37,027 bases of DNA from a virus: positions 1 to 37,027 of the IMG/VR virus record IMGVR_UViG_3300048625_000202, one strand, 5' to 3'. The translations under genes and the position numbers were made by a program. Below the pieces are notes generated by a model, which did not search any database, had not been told where the DNA came from, and saw only the letters and a list, made by a program, of their open reading frames with translations. Below are positions 13,641-22,383 of this stretch, piece by piece. Numbering within the stretch: position 1 is the first letter of the stretch; each line of letters starts with the position of its first letter.

Positions 13641-13755
13641 TATATTTGAATATTATTATTCGTGCAGGTTTAATAATCATAAGAAAACATTATAAAACGC
13701 TCATAATTGACGGACTGCACTCCTGATATTATGGGCATTTTAATTTTAAATAATT
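13641..13755 (+). ncRNA. Structured leader with kissing hairpins (L3) and promoter box
   Basis: Plus strand TATATTTG (13641-13648) is followed by hairpin 1 (ATTATT/AATAAT, 13655-13660 with 13672-13677) and hairpin 2 (GCTCATAAT/ATTATGGGC, 13699-13707 with 13728-13736, one G.U). Loop 1 carries GTGCAG (13662-13667) and loop 2 carries CTGCAC (13715-13720), a 6-bp loop-loop match. The HNH ATG follows at 13756. Same layout as the leaders at 6476-6579 and 7109-7206. Confidence 0.5.
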
Positions 13756-14286
13756 ATGGAATGGAAGGCAGTATTTTACAACGGTTTAGAAACTAATATC
13801 GAAGTAACTCGATGTGCAAAGGTTAGAAAAGTTAAAAAGGATTGGTATGGATTTTCTAAAAGATGTACAAATTTATATTATGGAGAAGTTGATTTTTCTA
13901 AATTAAAACCACATCCTCAAGGATATAAAATAATTTCCATACAAGTTAAAACTTTACAAAAAAAGAAAACAACTTCAATACATCAATTAGTAGCTGCAGC
14001 ATTTTTAGGTTATAAATGGAATGGTCATAAATTAGTTGTAGATCACATTGATAGTAATAAATTAAATAATCATATTGATAATTTAAGAATTATTACATCA
14101 AGAGAAAACACTTCAAAAGAAAGATCATTGAAATCTGGTTTACCTACTGGAGTTTGTTTTTGTAAACAAACAAAAAAATATTCTTGCGAAATTCAAATTA
14201 ATGGTAAAAAAAATCATTTAGGGAGATTTAATACTCCTGAAGAAGCGTCTCAAGTTTATCAAGATAAATTAAAAAGCCTCAAATAA
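13756..14286 (+). CDS. HNH homing endonuclease (HNH_3 - AP2-like), opposite strand
   Basis: 176 aa. The HNH_3 core runs from His76 (IHQLVAAAF) through DHID (Asp96-His97) to NNHIDNLRIIT (about 104-114). A C-terminal AP2-like DNA-binding segment follows (GVCFCKQTKKYSCEIQINGKKNHLGRF, about 132-158). The N-terminal 60 residues are variable and lack a clear NUMOD4. It is the only convincing plus-strand gene, placed between the last fibre gene and the lysis genes, with its own promoter leader and terminator, which marks it as an insertion. It differs clearly from the HNH protein at 6606-7100. Confidence 0.88.
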   Translation: MEWKAVFYNGLETNIEVTRCAKVRKVKKDWYGFSKRCTNLYYGEVDFSKLKPHPQGYKIISIQVKTLQKKKTTSIHQLVAAAFLGYKWNGHKLVVDHIDSNKLNNHIDNLRIITSRENTSKERSLKSGLPTGVCFCKQTKKYSCEIQINGKKNHLGRFNTPEEASQVYQDKLKSLK

Positions 14287-14299
14287 GAGGCTTTTTTTT
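14273..14299. terminator. Bidirectional rho-independent terminator
   Basis: AAAGCCTC (14273-14280), loop AAATAA, GAGGCTTT (14287-14294), then T residues to 14299 for the plus strand. Read on the minus strand the same stem is followed by TTTTAATTT-like sequence. It overlaps the last HNH codons and abuts the stop of the convergent 969-aa gene, so it probably serves both. Confidence 0.8.
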
Positions 14300-17207
14300 A
14301 TAAATTACGTGTTGCCGGAATGAAAAGCGACGCATCTTTTACATTCTCGTTAATTATTGTTAAATCGTCTTTTGTACCACTTGCAGCGTTTTCAACGTCT
14401 GTTTTCATTGCTAATATTGTACTTGCCTCTATTTCAGCTAAAGTAGCTCCTGAAGCTCCTGAACTTGTCAAAGTTCTTGTACCATACTCCCAAACTTCTT
14501 GAGGTGTTGTAGCATCATAGTCAGCAGCAGCTAAACGAGTTGAAACTTTTACGTCTAAGTCAGTATCTATTTTTAAGATTAATTCATCAATCTTATTATT
14601 TGTATCAATAAGTTGAGGAGCATCTGTAGCGAGTTGTATTTGCGTACCTACATAAAACACTTGTTCGTAAGTTCCTTTTAACATCGAGCTTCTACGTCTT
14701 ACGCCTGAACTAACATCGCGCCCTACAATATCATATCCTGAAATACCAATAAATCGATAAGGTTGTGTATTATTCGCTAATGTTGTCAATAACGTTCCTG
14801 TAGCATAGTCATCGGTTGCAGTTGCAGTTGTAACTTTCCAAAGTTCGTAGCCCAAATTATCTCCCCCAAGAATACTCAACTTACTATCTCCGTTCGCATC
14901 TTCAATCAATACATTAATGATTTCAGTATCGGTTGCAGTAATTGTTTTAGGCGGTGTTGCTTTCATTGCGTTGTACTTAGTAGTTTCATTTACTACAATT
15001 GATTTGTAAGTAATTAAACCACTTGTAACGCTAACAATAGCACTTGCGTCATCTTTTATTTTAACGTTATAATTACCAAAATCCAAATAAAGACCGTCTC
15101 TTGCAACTAATTGTCCTAACTTAATACCTACTTCAGAAAGTCTAAAATAAGCTGTTGCATCATAAATTTGAGAGGTTGTAGTTAATGTAGTATAAGCAGC
15201 TACATTTGTTTTTGTATCTGTAATACCTACATCTTCTTGGTCTGTTATATTATACCAAACATTACCTCCATTTAATACCAAAGTATCGGCTGTACGTTTT
15301 TGTCCGTAGTTTTCAGCACCTAAATAATATGTTCCAGCTTCGCTTGGAGCTAAATAAACATAATAACTACCACTTGCTAAATTAGAGCCAAAATACTTAG
15401 TAGTTCCATCAGCTTTGAAAATACAAAGAGAATAACCATTGCTTGTAGTATTTAATTGTAATACAGTTGAAGTACCTGCAGTTGTTTGATAAACTGCTGT
15501 AATTTGTCCTGTTCCGTTTAGTGTGATTATTGGTGTGTACCATTCTGTTATATTAGTACCTGCAGAAATTGTACGACCTGTATTTACTACTAAAGTCCAA
15601 CCTGTAGCTAAACTTACTTTATTGCCATTAATTGTACGTGGGTCTGCTTGTGCTGAGTTTGCAGTTTGTGCAAGTTCGTAAGCGAAACGTGCGTTTATTT
15701 GGTCGTATGTTAAATCAGTAGTAGGTGTAATCGTTTTTGTACTCCAATTTATACCTACGGTTGTTATTGCTGCTACAGTAGCTTCAGAAATTCCACTTAA
15801 AGAGGAATCCGCCAAAATAAAGAAAGGTTGAGAATATTTAGCCAAATTAATGTTATAAGCAACGCTTTGCTCTTGATAACCATACTTTCTGACTTGTGCA
15901 ATTTGAGATGTAGTGTCAACTGAACTATCACAAACTCTATAAATTCCTGTTGTAGTAGTCCACGTTAAAACAACACCTTGTGTATTTGCTGAATAATCTC
16001 CTGCTTGTACTGCATTAATCAAAGATGTAGAACCACTTTTAATATAAAGCGTAACATTTGTTAAATTAGTTGCTGAACTATCGTTAAATTCAAAAGATAC
16101 CGTTCTTGGAAAGTTTAATGTATTTGGTCCTCCATAACGTTGATACTTTGTAATTAAGTCAGATAACCCCCATCCAGCAGTTGATAAATCAATGTTTGAA
16201 TAAGTTTCTATTGTATTTGCTGAAAACCCTCCTAAAAATTGTGTTGAATTAACCTGTGGAGTATATCCATCAATTGTAAATCCATTAGGTAAAGCAAATT
16301 TATGCTGTGGTGTACTTTGATAATTACCTACATAATATAGTCCGTCAAATGTAGCGTAATTAGTTCCGTTTGTTGAACTAATACCCGAATTAGCTTTTAC
16401 AATGAATGTGTTTTTTAAAGTACCAAAAGCTGCACCAATAGAAGCATTTGCCCCTGCTAAATCATTTTGATGGTCAAGTATCATATTCTCAACTATCATA
16501 TTCATACGACCTGCAGCAAAATAAAAAGATGTATTATTACCCGCACTTTCAACAAATCGTACATTGTGCATTCTAAAAGTACCTGTAACTGTTCCAGTAG
16601 CAGTACCTGTCCACATATTAGAACCACCAGCCGTTCCATTATTCCAATAATTTGAATAAAATGTAGGTCCAGCAGTTTTCATATATTGAGAACCATTGAC
16701 TAAATAACCACCTCTCAATTCGCCTAAAATAGTCGCACCTTCAAATTGCCAATACCCACCAACTCCAAACTCTAAAGCCCAATTTTGAAAGTCAAAAATA
16801 GCATCCGCTACAATATTTGACCAAATAACTTTTAAACCTCCAGGAAAATAAATCTCTCGAATAGCGACATTATAGGACATTACCCCAAAACCTGCATTAT
16901 AAATATTTTGAGGTGTTGCGGTATCACCACTAGCTGACATTGAAATAGTCAAAGTAGTACCGTAAACAGAACTAAACAACAAGTTTTGTGCGCCCCCTAC
17001 CGTAGCATTTGAAGCTATACCGGTAGCAGTTACCATTGTAACAGTAGTTCCACTAATAGTACCAATACGTGAACCAGTAGGAATTCCAGTACCTTGAATA
17101 GTAGCACCAACAACTAAACCTGTGGCACTTGATACAACAATAGAGTTACTTCCGCTTGTTAGTGTACAGCTTCTAGCCGTTCCTGTCATTACAATACTTA
17201 CTGCCAT
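14298..17207 (-). CDS. Large tail fibre / beta-helix-like virion protein (969 aa)
   Basis: 969 aa, rich in Thr, Ser, Gly and Asn, with almost no Cys. The first 90 residues are a compact beta repeat region (TGTARSCTLTSGSNSIVVSS, then GTGIPTGSRIGTISGTTVTM). The middle looks like a beta-solenoid with short strands and Asn/Gly turns. The C terminus (KIDTDLDVKVSTRLAAADYD, QEVWEYGTRTLTS) carries a motif common near the ends of Bacteroidota fibre-type proteins. It is the last structural gene and probably part of the host-recognition apparatus, though enzymatic activity on host surface sugars cannot be excluded. Confidence 0.6.
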   Translation of the reverse strand: MAVSIVMTGTARSCTLTSGSNSIVVSSATGLVVGATIQGTGIPTGSRIGTISGTTVTMVTATGIASNATVGGAQNLLFSSVYGTTLTISMSASGDTATPQNIYNAGFGVMSYNVAIREIYFPGGLKVIWSNIVADAIFDFQNWALEFGVGGYWQFEGATILGELRGGYLVNGSQYMKTAGPTFYSNYWNNGTAGGSNMWTGTATGTVTGTFRMHNVRFVESAGNNTSFYFAAGRMNMIVENMILDHQNDLAGANASIGAAFGTLKNTFIVKANSGISSTNGTNYATFDGLYYVGNYQSTPQHKFALPNGFTIDGYTPQVNSTQFLGGFSANTIETYSNIDLSTAGWGLSDLITKYQRYGGPNTLNFPRTVSFEFNDSSATNLTNVTLYIKSGSTSLINAVQAGDYSANTQGVVLTWTTTTGIYRVCDSSVDTTSQIAQVRKYGYQEQSVAYNINLAKYSQPFFILADSSLSGISEATVAAITTVGINWSTKTITPTTDLTYDQINARFAYELAQTANSAQADPRTINGNKVSLATGWTLVVNTGRTISAGTNITEWYTPIITLNGTGQITAVYQTTAGTSTVLQLNTTSNGYSLCIFKADGTTKYFGSNLASGSYYVYLAPSEAGTYYLGAENYGQKRTADTLVLNGGNVWYNITDQEDVGITDTKTNVAAYTTLTTTSQIYDATAYFRLSEVGIKLGQLVARDGLYLDFGNYNVKIKDDASAIVSVTSGLITYKSIVVNETTKYNAMKATPPKTITATDTEIINVLIEDANGDSKLSILGGDNLGYELWKVTTATATDDYATGTLLTTLANNTQPYRFIGISGYDIVGRDVSSGVRRRSSMLKGTYEQVFYVGTQIQLATDAPQLIDTNNKIDELILKIDTDLDVKVSTRLAAADYDATTPQEVWEYGTRTLTSSGASGATLAEIEASTILAMKTDVENAASGTKDDLTIINENVKDASLFIPATRNL

Positions 17208-17208
17208 A

Positions 17209-17304
17209 TTACTTTCTTCCTATAATAAATGCTATCACTAGCAAAAGTTTACCAAATATTTTTCTAATTAAAGATTTACCGCCACCATAACCGCCTTTTT
17301 TCAT
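17209..17304 (-). CDS. Cationic Gly-rich mini-protein (31 aa)
   Basis: A 31-codon ORF: a Gly/Lys N terminus (MKKGGYGGGK), then a basic amphipathic and hydrophobic helix (LIRKIFGKLLLVIAFIIG) ending RK. Its ATG overlaps the upstream stop by ATGA (17304-17301) and its stop lies 1 bp before the 969-aa gene, so translation is likely. It could insert in a membrane. Function unknown. Confidence 0.5.
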   Translation of the reverse strand: MKKGGYGGGKSLIRKIFGKLLLVIAFIIGRK

Positions 17305-17837
17305 AACGATATTTTTTTAGTACATAATCTATTACTCAAAGTATCGTCATCATAAAACGCATCTTGACTTAAATCAGTCGCTATATAACGATATAATGTT
17401 TGTGTTTGGTATATGTACTCATAAATTGTCCCAGTTGAATTAGTTGAAAATAAAGTAGGAATAACTTTGTAACCTCTTGCCAAATCTACCCAATTGTATT
17501 TGTCAATTGTAAGTGTTTGCGTTGTAGCATTATAAGCTACATTCTCACCAAAGCCACTCGTTACTAAAGTTGTAATACTTTTTAAACTTTCAAGCCATTG
17601 CGCCTCAGTTCCTACAAAACCATTTTTTAGTGCAATTTGATAGGCTGAAAGTCCCTCAGCTCCTAAATCACATATTTCAATAGTTACAGGCTCTATAACC
17701 TCATCTATAACAATAGTTGTTTCGCTACAATCATCACTAATTATAAGCGTTTTAGGTTCTATAACCTCTTCTATTATTATAGTATTAGCATCACACATTT
17801 GATAGTATTCTCCAATAGTTTTTAGCCCATTGCTCAA
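17301..17837 (-). CDS. Tail fibre-type protein with EVIEP repeats (178 aa)
   Basis: 178 aa. Two copies of an IEEVIEP/IDEVIEP unit (about 22-28 and 43-49) form a short acidic beta repeat. Then GLSAYQIALKNGFVGTEAQW (about 60-79) matches a linker motif widespread in phage tail fibre and collagen-like proteins. The C-terminal half is beta-rich (NATTQTLTIDKYNW, YIYQTQTLYRYIA). The listed start overlaps the upstream gene by 47 bp; Met14 (ATG at 17798-17796) would reduce that to 8 bp and may be the real start. Confidence 0.6.
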   Translation of the reverse strand: MSNGLKTIGEYYQMCDANTIIIEEVIEPKTLIISDDCSETTIVIDEVIEPVTIEICDLGAEGLSAYQIALKNGFVGTEAQWLESLKSITTLVTSGFGENVAYNATTQTLTIDKYNWVDLARGYKVIPTLFSTNSTGTIYEYIYQTQTLYRYIATDLSQDAFYDDDTLSNRLCTKKISL

Positions 17838-18147
17838 CTACACCACTTGGCGAAGTTAATTCTATATCAAAAACATAGTTATAAGGCGGATAATTCATTA
17901 TTCTTGAAGACATAAAAACCTCTCCATTTGTAGGAGTTGGAATAGTCAAAGTAGTATCAGCAGTTTTAAAAGTAAACACTGCATTTTGTCCAGCTGCTTT
18001 TTTAAATGCAATAACAATACTATATCCTGTTAAATCTTTAGGAGTTTTAGTATCGTCTTTACCATCGTAAAAGGTTAATTTACGACCTTTAAAAGTCGTG
18101 CCTTTTACAATATCTTTAAAATAATTACTGCTCGTTTGACAACTCAT
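17791..18147 (-). CDS. Baseplate/fibre-associated beta domain protein (118 aa)
   Basis: 118 aa, beta-rich: GTTFKGRKLTFYDGKDDTKTP, LTGYSIVIAFKK, TIPTPTNGEVFMS, YNYVFDIELTSPSGVVEQW and a closing YWRILSNV. This order is the pattern of the small N-terminal domain found in upper baseplate and fibre proteins of many siphophages, where it often ends in an NVT-like strand. It starts inside the end of the 53-aa ORF (23-bp overlap) and precedes the fibre protein with EVIEP repeats. Confidence 0.5.
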   Translation of the reverse strand: MSCQTSSNYFKDIVKGTTFKGRKLTFYDGKDDTKTPKDLTGYSIVIAFKKAAGQNAVFTFKTADTTLTIPTPTNGEVFMSSRIMNYPPYNYVFDIELTSPSGVVEQWAKNYWRILSNV

Positions 18148-18286
18148 CTTTAACTTCTTCTTTAATAGGTTCTAAGGCTTTGATAGCATTTAGCACAACA
18201 GACGCGTCTTCAAGTGTTAAAACTCCTCTAGATTGTGCTATTTTTGCTACTTCAATTAATATCGTAATTGCTTGATCTTTTTCCAT
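18125..18286 (-). CDS. Small helical protein (53 aa)
   Basis: A 53-codon ORF, helical (QAITILIEVAKIAQSRGVLTLEDASVVLNAIKAL) with an acidic end (IKEEVKDELSNEQ). It has its own promoter with the TAACTTTG and AACCAATAAA pair just upstream. Resembles short proteins seen between fibre genes of flavobacterial phages, but I cannot name a family. Probably real given the dedicated leader. Confidence 0.5.
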   Translation of the reverse strand: MEKDQAITILIEVAKIAQSRGVLTLEDASVVLNAIKALEPIKEEVKDELSNEQ

Positions 18287-18294
18287 TTTTATTT

Positions 18295-18319
18295 TTTATT
18301 GGTTAATACGACAAAGTTA
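18295..18319 (-). promoter_or_regulatory. Promoter -7 box TAACTTTG with AACCAATAAA leader motif
   Basis: TAACTTTG (18319-18312, minus strand), 7 nt, AACCAATAAA (18304-18295), ATG at 18286. It lies inside the tail block and would boost the distal fibre genes. Confidence 0.55.
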
Positions 18320-18349
18320 GTAAATTATAATTTATAAAATATTTATTTT

Positions 18350-18718
18350 TTAAAACCCACAGTTATAAGCGTCAATAATTACACCTGAACTATTAATCTG
18401 ATAAGATGCTCCATACATTGAACCACCAATACTAAACCATTGACCAGCACCATTTAAAACAGTTGTTAAAGAACTATTTGTATACATAGTATTCCCAATA
18501 GTAGGTGTTGAAACATTTGAATAATAAGTATTTCCAGTTGGCGATATTGCACAAGCTCCAGTTCCATTAGTTGAAGAAAATGAACCTGCAGGGAATGAAT
18601 AGAAAGAAGCTACAGGCCATATTTGAGTAGTCCCTTTATATACCTTTGTAATATTAGAAGTTCCTAATTTAATTTTCCCTACCGTTACAATATCGGTTGT
18701 ACCTACTTTAATACTCAT
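18350..18718 (-). CDS. Tail fibre-associated small beta protein (122 aa)
   Basis: 122 aa. The N terminus (MSIKVGTTDIVTVGKIKLGTSN, then KVYKGTTQIWP) is a motif found in virion proteins of Bacteroidota phages. The remainder (about 40-122) is a beta domain with regular Gly/Ser/Asn turns (TGACAISPTGNTYYSNV, SLTTVLNGAGQWFSIGG). No enzyme motif. Its start overlaps the stop of the 657-aa fibre protein by 1 bp. Likely a virion decoration or receptor-binding component. Confidence 0.5.
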   Translation of the reverse strand: MSIKVGTTDIVTVGKIKLGTSNITKVYKGTTQIWPVASFYSFPAGSFSSTNGTGACAISPTGNTYYSNVSTPTIGNTMYTNSSLTTVLNGAGQWFSIGGSMYGASYQINSSGVIIDAYNCGF

Positions 18719-20691
18719 TATTGAATAAAATAAATGGTTGTACTTGATTTTGTTGCTATTGCATCATAAGAAGCTTGCGTCCCTGTCCATACAACTGAAA
18801 CACCTGAGCCACCTACAGATATTCCATTTGTTGAATTGATTAAACCGTTTACGTCTAACTTTTGAGCTGGCGTTGTAGTCCCTATACCTACGTTGCCACC
18901 TGAAGTGATACGCATACGTTCTAAACCTGAAGTAGCAGCTGAAATAACACTATCAGAAGATGAATAAATTCCATTGTATATTGATGCAGCAGTAGTAAAA
19001 TTAAGCCCGTTACTTTGCCAACCAATGCTTGAAACTACTCCACTTGTAATTGAAATATATCCGCCATCAACTTGAAATTTTGCAGTTGGACTTGTTGTTC
19101 CGATTCCTACGTTTGTTCCATTATCATAAATCAAAGAGTTGCCTAAAGTAGAAACTCCTGTGAATTTAGGAATGTAGTTAGTTGTTCCTGAACCTCCTAT
19201 ACCTCCAAGACTTGAAAGTGTATAAATTGGTAATGTTTGCCAAGTTTTATCCCCTCTATAATATTGCGAAGTTGTGCCAGCTCCTACAATATTTTCTTTT
19301 GTATCTAAACCATCATTTAAGTTGGTTATAGTAGCATAAGTATTAGTATCATAACTAATAGTCCCTGCAGTTGATTTTACAAATCCTGTACCACTTAAAG
19401 TAGCTTGTTTAGCATTTAAAGCAGATTGTAAATCTGTTTGATTACTTAATGTACCGCCAACTTGTCCCCAAATAGTTGTATTTGAAATAGTCCAACTTCT
19501 ATCAGCACTTAAATCTAAAGCAGTACCATTTATAGTGATAGTTCTAGTTGTAGGCACTTTATTGGCTAATCCAGGCACGGTTGGATTTGTAGCTGTACCA
19601 CCTAAATCTCCTGCTAACCTTAATATTCCTTTTACTGAACTACTAGCGTCATCAACTCCTGTACTAACTGAAACTATATTAATATTTTTTCGTAAAACTC
19701 TAATATAAAATCCGTTTACTTTTACTGAACCACTATTATCAGATGTTACATATAGCTCAGCAGGATAGTTTTTAATATCATTTGAACCAATATAAAAAGG
19801 TGCAACAAAAGATACTTCATTTGCTCCAGATGTTTTAACCTGTGTATCATAAATTGCATTTGTAAATACACTAGAACTGCCTACTCCAAATTTAGCATCA
19901 ATATGAAACTTTTGATTTGCAGTTGTTGTTGTAACAACTAAGTGAATACGAATATCAATTGTATCTCCTATTGATAATTGGCTAAAATTAAACTGATTCG
20001 TAGTATTATCCCATAAACTAGATACACCATAAGGTGGTTGGTCTACATTTGTAAAAGTACCTAAAGTATCATTTGTTAGTTTTTTAGCTGTATTAGTAAC
20101 TAAAGTTAGTGGAGTAGTTTGTGTTGTAGCATCATTATAATCAAAGTAACCTACACTATTCAAATATTGTGGCGGTGTTACTGGTTGATCTTTTAGTTCT
20201 AAAGCCGTACCTGCTGAATTTACTACTACCATTTTATTAGGTACTAATGTATTAGGAGTATCTTGTAATTCAGTAAACTTTTTATAGTTATAAATAGTAA
20301 CTGCTTCTAGCTTTTGTAATGATTCATTTACTACAATAGCCTTACCATTTTTACCTGTGTATTTAAAAGTATCTAATAAGTCATCAAAACGACTAGCTCC
20401 ACTGCCTCCTCCTGAACTAATCCAATCAAAGAAGCCTATTTCTATTAATTTAGTCCAAACTTGTGCAACTGTTGTAAATGTGAAAGTGCCACCGCTTACA
20501 ACCGTTAAATTAGCAGGATAAATAAATTGCTCTTTAATAATATTAGCACCGTTTGCAGTTTTAAAATGCAATTGTTCGCCAACTGCTAATAAGTCATTCT
20601 TTATAGAAGTTACTTTATTAGCTGTATTTCCATTTAAAACAAAACTAAAATAATTTCCTGTTTCCTTTGTAATTAATAATGTATTTGCCAT
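18718..20691 (-). CDS. Tail fibre protein (657 aa)
   Basis: 657 aa. The N terminus (TLLITKETGNYFSFVLNG) is a virion-attachment type region. The middle is beta-rich with TALDL-like and GDLGGTATNPTVPGLA segments typical of fibre shafts. Near the C terminus are two copies of the fibre repeat GNVGIGTT-x-P with following KxxVxG (about 540 and 610). It ends with WTGTQASYDAIATKSSTTIYFIQ-like residues, a familiar C-terminal module of Bacteroidota phage fibres. Probably host recognition. Confidence 0.7.
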   Translation of the reverse strand: MANTLLITKETGNYFSFVLNGNTANKVTSIKNDLLAVGEQLHFKTANGANIIKEQFIYPANLTVVSGGTFTFTTVAQVWTKLIEIGFFDWISSGGGSGASRFDDLLDTFKYTGKNGKAIVVNESLQKLEAVTIYNYKKFTELQDTPNTLVPNKMVVVNSAGTALELKDQPVTPPQYLNSVGYFDYNDATTQTTPLTLVTNTAKKLTNDTLGTFTNVDQPPYGVSSLWDNTTNQFNFSQLSIGDTIDIRIHLVVTTTTANQKFHIDAKFGVGSSSVFTNAIYDTQVKTSGANEVSFVAPFYIGSNDIKNYPAELYVTSDNSGSVKVNGFYIRVLRKNINIVSVSTGVDDASSSVKGILRLAGDLGGTATNPTVPGLANKVPTTRTITINGTALDLSADRSWTISNTTIWGQVGGTLSNQTDLQSALNAKQATLSGTGFVKSTAGTISYDTNTYATITNLNDGLDTKENIVGAGTTSQYYRGDKTWQTLPIYTLSSLGGIGGSGTTNYIPKFTGVSTLGNSLIYDNGTNVGIGTTSPTAKFQVDGGYISITSGVVSSIGWQSNGLNFTTAASIYNGIYSSSDSVISAATSGLERMRITSGGNVGIGTTTPAQKLDVNGLINSTNGISVGGSGVSVVWTGTQASYDAIATKSSTTIYFIQ

Positions 20692-20693
20692 TT

Positions 20694-22379
20694 TTATAAT
20701 TGTGTTAAATCAAAACCTCCTGAACCACTACCACCAGTACCACTACCTCTTACATATAAATTATAATTATAAGTGCCAGGAGCTAAATCTACATAGCTAG
20801 TAGATACATTTATACCACTAGAGTTGGTTCTTTCGCTATATAAACTAATTCCATTTACTGTAGATTGATTAGAAATAGTTGTATTATTATTAATATAAAC
20901 AGAAGCGGTGCTTTTTATTCTAAAAGACCCCCCTGTAATTGTAATAGTTCCTGAAACTGATTTTATATCTTCTACTCCATTATAAGGACTTACGCCTAAA
21001 CTAGATCCATTTGAAAATGTAGCACTTGCAGGAGCTTGAATAGTTGTTATTGTAATGGTGGCAGTACTTGTTGCTCCTGTACTATCAGTAATTGTATAAG
21101 TCATTGTTTGACCACTTGCAATAGTTCCGTTTGGTGTAAAAGTTAAACTTTGTCCTCCTGAAGTTATTGCAACTGCTCCAATAGTTAAAGATGTAGTTAC
21201 TACACTAGTTATATTTGTTGGTAAAGTTCCTAAACTATCATTTGATAAAACACTAATTGTTTGAACTCCCGCATTATTTAAAGTAACCGTATCATTTACT
21301 GCTGTTAGTGGAACTACTGCATTCTGTACATTTAAAGTAACCGTAGCTTGAGCCATATTACCATTACTATCATCAATTGTATAAACAAAAGTTTGTCCTG
21401 TTGCTATTGTACCATTTGGTGTGAAATTAATACTTTGTTTATCAATTGAAATGCTTAAAGTTCCTGTTGTAATTCCAGTTTGAACAATATAAGTTATATC
21501 CGTTGGTGGAACTCCTAAATTATCATTTGCTAATACTTTTAAGTTTATAACGCCTGTTTTAGCAACTGTAAAAGTGTCGTTTACTGCAATTGGTAAAATA
21601 CTAGGCTCTTCATAAAATAACGCATCATAATCAATTATATCGTTTGTATTTTGTGAAATATGTATCATTGTAGTACCGAAATTCTCTTGGCTTGTTAACT
21701 CAGGAATTTTAACCGCTTCATACAAATAACTTCTATAACTATCTAAATACATAAATTTAGATTCTAACACATCACTTAATTTAATCAAAGTATCAATATC
21801 AATTAATTCAGTAATATACTTTTTAATTGACTTTCTCTTTATTGATTGTGTTACGGTTGAACTTGTAGAAATTTCGTAGTATTGTTTTAATTCAGTTTCT
21901 TTTTGATTTTGTCTAAACCAAAATTTAGCTGAAATACTTTGAAAACTCTCTTTTACTTTTGTCTTGTAAAAAATTTGAGTAACCTTATTACTATCATTAT
22001 TTGTCAATAAAAATGGCGAACTATAAAATGTTTCTCCTAAAGATTGGTGTATTTCTAAATACACTAATTCCGTATAAAAGTCATACGCTACATTTTTTAA
22101 GCTCCAAAGTATTTGTTCTTTTCCATTGCCATCTGTAAATACTTGCTCTACCATAAAACTAATAGTAATATCAGTTTTAGTCCCATCGCATTGCACTACA
22201 TAAACAGTCCAGTCTTCTAAATTAATACCCTCACTTACATTTGTACTTTGAATTATTTTATTTGAATTATTAGGCAATATTTGAACTCCTGTAAAATCAT
22301 AAAAACGATTTATTTGGCTATTTTCAAATGAATTAGCTTCTTCAAGTGTTCGATATAAATTTATAAATGGTTTTATCAT
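20694..22379 (-). CDS. Tail/baseplate protein with two tandem cadherin/Ig-like repeats (561 aa)
   Basis: 561 aa. Residues 1-255 are a beta-rich domain that resembles baseplate proteins (DWTVYVVQCDGTKTDITISF, FWFRQNQKETELKQYYE). Two tandem Ig/cadherin-like repeats follow at about 263-351 and 357-446, each starting AVNDT, with a LANDNLG or LSNDSLG strand and ending in TFTPNGTIA-like and TYTI segments. The C-terminal 110 residues are a separate Gly/Ser-rich domain. Such repeats often mediate weak adhesion to cell-surface sugars. Confidence 0.6.
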   Translation of the reverse strand: MIKPFINLYRTLEEANSFENSQINRFYDFTGVQILPNNSNKIIQSTNVSEGINLEDWTVYVVQCDGTKTDITISFMVEQVFTDGNGKEQILWSLKNVAYDFYTELVYLEIHQSLGETFYSSPFLLTNNDSNKVTQIFYKTKVKESFQSISAKFWFRQNQKETELKQYYEISTSSTVTQSIKRKSIKKYITELIDIDTLIKLSDVLESKFMYLDSYRSYLYEAVKIPELTSQENFGTTMIHISQNTNDIIDYDALFYEEPSILPIAVNDTFTVAKTGVINLKVLANDNLGVPPTDITYIVQTGITTGTLSISIDKQSINFTPNGTIATGQTFVYTIDDSNGNMAQATVTLNVQNAVVPLTAVNDTVTLNNAGVQTISVLSNDSLGTLPTNITSVVTTSLTIGAVAITSGGQSLTFTPNGTIASGQTMTYTITDSTGATSTATITITTIQAPASATFSNGSSLGVSPYNGVEDIKSVSGTITITGGSFRIKSTASVYINNNTTISNQSTVNGISLYSERTNSSGINVSTSYVDLAPGTYNYNLYVRGSGTGGSGSGGFDLTQL

Positions 22380-22383
22380 AACG

